Assembly (NCBI GenBank): GCA_963921425.1
Contig: OY992834.1
Coordinates: 10,337,271 to 10,401,270, forward strand
Source: Dryas octopetala
Taxonomy: Eukaryota; Streptophyta; Magnoliopsida; Rosales; Rosaceae
Direction of reading: 5' to 3'
DNA length: 64,000 nucleotides
Shown here: positions 57,074 through 64,000 of the stretch, one piece after another
Layout: each line of letters opens with the position of its first letter
How positions within the stretch are numbered: position 1 is the first letter of the stretch
Translations under genes and position numbers: made by a program
The notes under the pieces: model-generated
What the model was told of the DNA's origin: nothing
Seen by the model: only the letters and a program-made list of their open reading frames with translations
Databases searched by the model: none

Positions 57074-60000
57074 TTACCGTGGCTTCGCACCACCATTTTC
57101 TTGGACACTATTAACTGGAGTTGTGGAGCCACTTCTTCTCCTGGAATGGCTGGATTGTCCAGTGATGGTCCTACCCATGAACTTCCCAGCTTTGCTCAGG
57201 CCACTGCCAACAGCTCCAAGGCCACTCCCAACCATTCCAGCTCCGGCGGTAACGCCACTTCCCACAAGGCCAGCTCCGGTGGTAACACCACTTCCCACAA
57301 GCCCAGCTCCAGCACCAATACCAGTACCCACCAATCCAACACCAGATCCAACCAATGACGCTGCTCCATCAATTGCATCCATTGTGCTCCCTATAACTCC
57401 TGCTTCTTTCAGTTTCTTTCTTTCTTCTAGGATCCTCTTCTCTTCCTCTAAAGCAGCCAACTGCTCTTCCTTGTTAAATTCATGGTACAAGATCTGAAAA
57501 CATAACACATCTTACTTAGAAAAACATTGGTAGGGAAAGGAAAGAGTAAATTATGAAACTAACAGCATCATTGGACGACATAAGAAAGAAGAAGACAACA
57601 TAAGTATACAAAAGAACCTAAATATTTGAAGCACATTTGTAAGCACTACAATACGCAACTAACAAATCATGGATTTAAACCCTTACCTTGATTGTAATAG
57701 TTCCTCTATCCTTCTTTTCTTTGATTTTTAGCATGTTAAGTGATGGCTGCAATCTCAGTTCCATCTCTTTAGCAACTTCTGGTTCCAGATCAATCAAAGG
57801 TAATTTTGTTACTCCCAATCGCTTGTCTTGCCCAATGTCCTCATCAAAAACCTGTTTGTAGATTTGGTGAAAATTAGTTTGTGCTTTCATTTTCACACTA
57901 AGCAAAAATTTATTTGAGCTTTACTCATAACAGATACATGATACCAACAGTCCTAAATAAAATGAGAAGTTCTTAATTCGAATCTTGGCTTCAAAATTGG
58001 GCTTCAGTGCAATGTAGGGATAGAATGATTCAGACTTTTATGCTTCTAAGCAAGTACTCATGTCTTTCATACATGGATCTACATCATTGTTCAAATCAAG
58101 CATGTGGAAAACACTATTTGGAGTCAGCAGCAAGGAGTGCCCGATTATATGCATATGAAAGTAGATATGTATCATGTATATACATGTGTATAGTGTGTGT
58201 GGAAACAGAAATTGCATCAGAAATAACTCCATCCATGAGCTTAAAGATCAGAACTTGCAATGAAGTAGACACAGCATGTCCCTTCTCTATCCAATCAAAC
58301 ATTTTTTGAAGTGCACTTTATGTACCATTAAAATTTAAAACAAATATGATATTCATAGATACACAATGTGTACCTTCAATTATGAGAGCCAAATACAAGC
58401 TGGTTTTCTAGAATACACATTCATGATTTTTTTTTTGGCCTGTACACAATCATGATTTAATATACTGAAATTGTGACAAATTTCATACTACCTGGTGCCT
58501 ATAGAGACATCTGCACTCTTTAACACAAGTTCAATGACACATAACATCACCAATTTAATAACATTATAAATAGACATGTTAGATCCCGAGAAGCTATAGA
58601 TACAAGCCAAACAACTTATTCAGAACAAAAAAGTAGCACAAAAGAGAAGCACCAGCGATAAAGAAAGGATGACTGATAGTGATATTACCTCAAGAATAAG
58701 TGATTGAGTCTCCTTGTCTTCTGCAATCAACTCGAATGTTTGATCCCAAACAGGATTCAGATTGTTATCAACAACCTTAGTCTTAACCTTGAATAATGGA
58801 CGAACATACACAACAACATAAGGGTCGGATTTTCCAATCATTTCCATGTTCTTTAAATCATTTGCTTTAACTACAGTCAAGGTGAGCTTTCCTTGAGGTT
58901 TAAGCTCCAAGTCGCTGCATAAAACCAAAAGAAGTGTTATACATAGTAACTATAACCAGATTGGTCGTCCAACAAGAGGAGGAAAAGGGTCAAGGGTCAG
59001 ATGTTCGACCATGGTCGAACTGTGATGACATACATATAACAGTATGTTTATTATAGTTTAAATACTTTTAAATTAGATGATCAAATATAATATAAAATTT
59101 TATCATGTTAAAGAAATATTGTATACTTTTTAGAGAACAAAGATTTTGAAACATATATTTTGCTTAGTCTTTAATTGAAAATAATTTAAATAGTGTTATT
59201 TTATCAAGCATAAATTATTAGTCCTAAACTCTGGTAGGCCCTTCGCATTTTTACTACTTTCTTTATATTTACTGAGTAATTATATTTAAAGTGCTCTTCG
59301 ATAAGCATATTTATTTTTATGATTTTTAATTGGACCTTGTTTCAAAATGTTAAAGGTCTAGTCTTCTTAATAAACAATGTTGTTTTTTTCACTGTTGTTG
59401 GTTAAAATAAAGAGATTGATATACAAATAATAATTATATAAAAAATATGGTAATTGGTCTTATACTTTAACCAATAAAACTTGGGTTAAAAGTTCAAACC
59501 TATACAGCTACCAAATTTTTTTTTTAAAAAGTAATACACTTTAATTGAACCAGCTAAGTTCTTGATTGGGTCAACTGATTCACGATTAAATTGATTGGTT
59601 CACTGGTTTGGTGGGTAAGTTGAGTAAATGGGTTTTCAAGGATAAACTAAGCCAGCCAGCCGGCCAATTTCTAGTTAATCTAGTTTAACCGACCAGTCCA
59701 GTACAGTTTCAGGACAGTGGTAATTCCTAACACTCTTGTATAACTGATAACTAATGGAAAAGGATCATAGGTGAAACGGCAGATAATTATTGTAAAATTC
59801 ATCCATCACTGTTGAACTGAATTTTATGAATTTGCTGAAATATGAGAATATCAAGTCTCACCAAGTATAACAGGGAAAGGAAGGACAGCAGTAAATAAAA
59901 TTCAAAATTACCTTAAATCAACAGGCACGCCACCAATTGGAACAACAATCCTATGTGGCCACTGGAGCATATCTGTGACAATTGATTCCACAGTATCCTA

Positions 60001-63000
60001 ACAAACATGTTGTGAACAGAATGATGAGTCTAGCAATGTACAAACGAATCCAAGAGATGATAGCTTTACATAACAATTAGGAAACTCACATCAATCATAT
60101 CTGAAAGTCCAGGGAGGGCTGTTAAGCTTCCACCAACAGCCTTCAAAGTGTAATCAATTCTAGGCTTCGGCTGAGGAGAGGTAAACAAGAATTAGTCAGT
60201 TACAAAACAATTGTATTGATAAGTGTAAATATGTTTATTATGTAATATATATATATATATATAGCATTCCAGTCTTCCTAAGGGATATCATAACTTGATG
60301 CCAGAATAGGCTCACCAAACATAAATGATGCTAAAGATGAACTTCAAATAAATTTGATTGAAGCAGGACAAAATGCCTCCGTATAGTTATAAGTGAATTC
60401 CTTATTACCTCCACACTTTTTTTCTATACATTAAAACTCTTCATATAAATTTGATTCCTCTTTTGTACACATTTTATACATTAAAACTCCTTATTTTATG
60501 AGTATTCTATCCTTTAATATGAATTTAGAAGACAAAAACTGCCACTAACACATCTTGTGCACTAGAACCCACTTCACACTCCGCATTCCTTGTAAGTTTG
60601 TAACCACATGCTCATTTTATTCATGAAAGAAAAAAGAAAAGAAAAGCATAGGAACCTGACATGGGTACTGGTACTGAAAATAAAATTTGAAACAACACCA
60701 TCTTACTGCCACCTATATTTTAATAACTATACTTTGAGGACACCCCTTCCACTGGTGAAGTACAATAAATTCAAAAGGCCAAATCATATCATACATTATG
60801 TTAAGTAGGCATACTTTCACCAATATAATGAACCCTCGTAAACTTGTTTCACAGTTCAATATTTGTCAACCACCGTATTATAAGATGATGAATGCACTTA
60901 AGACAATGCAGATTAACCAAACCAGTAATTACAAATTGTGCTTGGATGACTCAGATCAGTACGTTTGTATGCAAACAGCAGTTCAAATAAACAGAAAAGA
61001 AAATAAATCAAAATGGTTCTCTTCACCAAAAGCTGTGCAACTAATTTGTTTTTCAACTAAGGGGTTCAATGTGAAAAGGCTCAGTGGTTTTAAGAAAAAA
61101 AAAAAAAAAAAGGTGTCACACATAGAATTTCCATACAACCACATAAATTAATAACTTTGCATCCATATACACATGCTTTAAGGTGGAATGAATGAGCTCC
61201 AGTAAACATACATTGAGGAAAGAAACCAAAGAAAAGTGAAGATTTAAACTTTATTTGGAGCAGAACGCCAACCAAAAGTCTGATACTTGCAACAAATATC
61301 TATAGATGATGATGAAGCCATCGTTTTATTAATAGAAAAACAATACTTTATTGAAAAAGCAAAGTGGTGCTACCCATGTACACATGCGTGCATAGGAAAT
61401 GTGAAGAGGACAAAAAAAATCATAGAAGAGAAAGAAACAAAATAAGTCGTTGTCCAGTTAGACACCCTCTGTAAGACTGAAGCCATCAGCTCCATTGAAT
61501 TATGTTCCAGTCCCTCAAAAGCTCTTCTATTCCTCTGTAAGACTAAGCTCTGATTTGAAAGTGGACGCCAAGGCACCACTCCAACAGCAACCATTTTACT
61601 TTTCTCCATATTAATCTTGAAACCAGTGACTACCTTGCAACAACCGTCATTTAAATTTCAAGTTTTTTCACTGCTATCTATATGTCAAAGCCTATGATAT
61701 TGATCCTTAGTACTGTATATAGAAATCACTTTTTTATCTGACCATTTGATAAGTAGAAAACACCTATACTCCAAATTCAATTTAATCTACTTCTGTTTAT
61801 CTGATAAGTAGAAAACCCCTATATTCCACAAATTCCATTCCGAGCAATGTAACCATAAAATCATAGGTATGCTAACATAAAAAACATATTCTGCAATGTT
61901 TGCAAACACTTAGAATTTTCAGCAATACCTCTGCAAGTAGGGCAACAACAACCGCAGAAATACAAGGGATCTCTTCAGCAAGTTGGAAAATTACACGAAC
62001 AACAGTAAAAACTTGGAGATCCTTCAACTGTAGCAGATAATACCACATAAACAGTCAAATTTAAAACACTCTTGATGCTAAGATTTGATATTACAAAAGA
62101 AGGGAAACCAACTAACACTTCTTATCATAAAAAACAAATACAACTACTCTAAAACAAAAGTTTTTTAGAAGTACACCATCCCAACTGTTGATATATGAAC
62201 CTGAATGGGAATTGAAGCGACAAGTGCAGCTTCAACACCTAATACGATGTTTGGATCACCACCCCAACGAAAATCAATGTCCATTGTGATTTGACCTTTC
62301 TTAAGACTCTGAACACGAATCCCTGCATAAATTAATTATACAAGTAGGCTTGAAAGATATCAAAATTTTCATTTAGATAGATTCAAAAAGAAGAAAAGTT
62401 GCATGTTATGTGTAATCACCATATAACAACTACAGTAAAGTTATGCACACAAATGGAAATATATAGATTAAGAACTAACAGCTCAATAAAAGCTTAAAAA
62501 CAAATACTTATTGGAAAAAGAATTTGGGAAATAGAATATGTCAAGCTCAACAGTGGTGATTAGTGGTGACAACTACAGATGGGAGGAGGGGTTATCCTCC
62601 CCACCACCAAAAGAGGAGAAAGTTGTAGTAAAAGTTTCCCACTCCCTCAAACTCAAAATCTCTTATGCCATTATAGGACTGTCCTCAGATCCCTAAAATA
62701 TATGACTTATACATCATAAAATCTGGGTCAGTTAAAATTTTAGATCCCATATTTTGAGTCACTTAGCTGAAGGAAAAGTGGTGAGAAGATAATCAGGGAA
62801 TCCCGAAATTGAATATTCCAAATTATTCAAAAAAAAAAAATCAATATCCTCCTTGAAAAACTGCCAGAGCCAGCTGAGAGTTTCATATTTTTATCCTTTT
62901 TTTACCTAAATTTTAAGGAAAAGTCAGCTATGAAAGTCTAGATTGCTTCTTTTATTTCGCATTGGGGACGGGTTTCACCAATCAACCTTTTCAGGAAAAT

Positions 63001-63862
63001 GGAAATGTAGGGAGGAAAAGATAAAAATATGTGGGGTTTCAACATCGAATTTCAAAATGACAAGTGCACAGTGCCCACCTCAAGGCTTTAATTAATCAAT
63101 AGGAAAAAATATATATATATATCTTCATCCGGCTGAATTGGAGCATCTTAATGTAGAGAACTTATAAACCTTAATACTGCCCCTACTTACAAGATAATTG
63201 AAACCTACTTCCAAGGCATGTAATCAAAACCCATAAAAGTTATTTAACAGACTCATCATCACATGAGATTAATATGCTCAAAGAAGTAGAGATGAAGAAC
63301 GGAGGGAAGGAGGGAGGGAGGGAGGGAGAAAGGAGAGAGAGATATAAGGATTGGCCATTGAATCATACCTTCAATTTTGGGTGCCACAGTACCAAGAGAC
63401 AGTTTGCTGAACTTCAATGAAGTAATCCCCGGAGGTCGGTATTCTTCCAATAGTGGTTCAACAGATTCTTTTATCACCAGTTCTGCTGCCTGAATAAATA
63501 CATGAAACAGCCGTAAGGTTAGTGTTTCAATAAAAAAAAGTTGTGCAGATGCATTTGCGTTGATATTATACACATGTTTAACGAAAGCATATTAAATCTT
63601 ACATCTGCAACAAATGGCCATAATTTGCTCAGTTGCTTGTTCAACCATTTCACCTGAAACAGCGAACCAAGGGAATGCAAATAAAGATGATAATTAAAAG
63701 TGTATTAGAAAACTGAATAATTATGAAAATAATAATTAATAAATGTTTAAAAAGAAAAACCTGTTCAAATACAGGGAAAGATATCCATTGAGGAAAATTG
63801 TCCCCGCATATTTTCTTCAAATCTTCCCTGTTTAGTGACCCAAGGAGTTTTATGTCAACTGC
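57074..63862 (-). CDS. SMP-C2 membrane-tethering protein (plant synaptotagmin/CLB1 type), 5' end outside window
   Basis: Ten in-phase exons: 63761-63862, 63603-63653, 63369-63489, 62201-62322, 61929-62027, 60090-60170, 59912-59997, 58689-58914, 57687-57851 and 57074-57493. Together they give about 490 residues. The N-terminal membrane anchor must lie beyond 64000. An SMP lipid-transfer domain (from [19 protein letters not shown] to [13 protein letters not shown]) is followed by a single C2 domain ([58 protein letters not shown]) with the acidic loop residues for Ca2+ present. A coiled coil ([20 protein letters not shown]) and a Gly-rich tail with repeated GLVGSGV follow. The single C2 and the tail point to the NTMC2T4/CLB1 branch (At3g61050) rather than two-C2 SYT1-5. 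Such proteins tether ER to plasma membrane or other membranes and move lipids. Confidence 0.9.
58950..59740. mobile_element. Possible TE remnant in an SMP-C2 intron
   Basis: The 1-kb intron between exons 59912-59997 and 58689-58914 contains GGTTGGTTC/GACCAGTCCAG-type words and TTCGACCATGGTCGAACTGT (59010-59030), a perfect short palindrome. The ends look like a degenerate DNA transposon, but I cannot define TIRs or a target duplication. Confidence 0.3.
61430..61610 (-). pseudogene. LINE reverse-transcriptase-tail relic in an intron
   Basis: The minus strand has a short open stretch with [20 protein letters not shown], then [20 protein letters not shown] and WTTTYF. The WxxxNRRAFEG...W pattern is typical of the C-terminal part of plant L1-type LINE polyproteins. 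It is about 60 codons long, inside the 1.8-kb SMP-C2 intron (60171-61928). Confidence 0.45.
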
Positions 63863-64000
63863 CTGTGAAAGAAAAAAAAACATATACTATAATTACGAAA
63901 AATGTCATATAATTCATACAAAAGGCTGAAACACATAAACATAGTCAAAAGTTTCATATAAAACATGTAAAGTATTACAACTGCAGTACCTAAACTACTC

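Noticed and set aside
58007-58309. 100-codon frame within an SMP-C2 intron
   Set aside because: Falls between well-supported exons 58689-58914 and 57687-57851; no homology recognised.

Overview
This is plant nuclear DNA from a dicot, probably a rosid. It is AT-rich between genes, its genes have GT-AG introns, and every recognisable gene has a plant homologue. Nothing bacterial or viral was recognised. A woody Rosaceae-type genome is my guess from the look of the genes, but species cannot be proven from the sequence alone. A run of 200 N at 55371-55570 shows that it is an assembled scaffold.

Left part (1-25.3 kb): an array of D-2-hydroxyacid dehydrogenase genes of the hydroxypyruvate/glyoxylate reductase HPR2/HPR3 type, all on the minus strand. 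Two copies look intact (118-1565 and 23758-25252). Two are pseudogenes (3811-5907 and 13804-15537), and a fifth survives only as a scrap (13155-13250). Mobile elements have inserted between and within the copies. The main one is a complete 6.0 kb Mutator-like element (6697-12732) with about 235-bp terminal inverted repeats and a perfect 9-bp target duplication, sitting inside an older inverted-repeat element. It carries a decayed MuDR-type transposase gene and, facing it from the other end, a small spliced gene for a GRF-type zinc-finger protein with a membrane tail. An LRR receptor-like protein gene (18683-21580) lies between pseudo-copy 3 and the right-hand intact HPR gene.

Middle part (25.3-52 kb): a six-exon gene for a URT1-type terminal uridylyltransferase (27103-31777, minus), two carboxylesterase (CXE) genes (37206-38165 plus; 41695-42717 minus), and a single-exon receptor-like cytoplasmic-type kinase with a huge activation-segment insertion (49781-51865, minus). 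From memory, the order HPR / URT1 / CXE / CXE / kinase matches the Arabidopsis block At2g45630 to At2g45590, so this is probably conserved microsynteny. The plus-strand carboxylesterase has lost its catalytic serine. The intergenic DNA holds two abutting Helitron-like elements with tandem repeats, a hAT-type element, a 1,243-bp element with an 8-bp target duplication, several foldback MITEs and long microsatellites.

Right part (52-64 kb): a repeat-poor but gene-free stretch with the assembly gap, then the last ten exons of an SMP-C2 membrane-tethering protein of the plant synaptotagmin/CLB type (57074-63862, minus). Its 5' exons lie beyond the window.

The genes do not form one pathway. HPR belongs to photorespiratory carbon metabolism, URT1 to mRNA decay, the CXEs to ester hydrolysis, the RLP and kinase to surface signalling, and the SMP-C2 protein to membrane contact sites.
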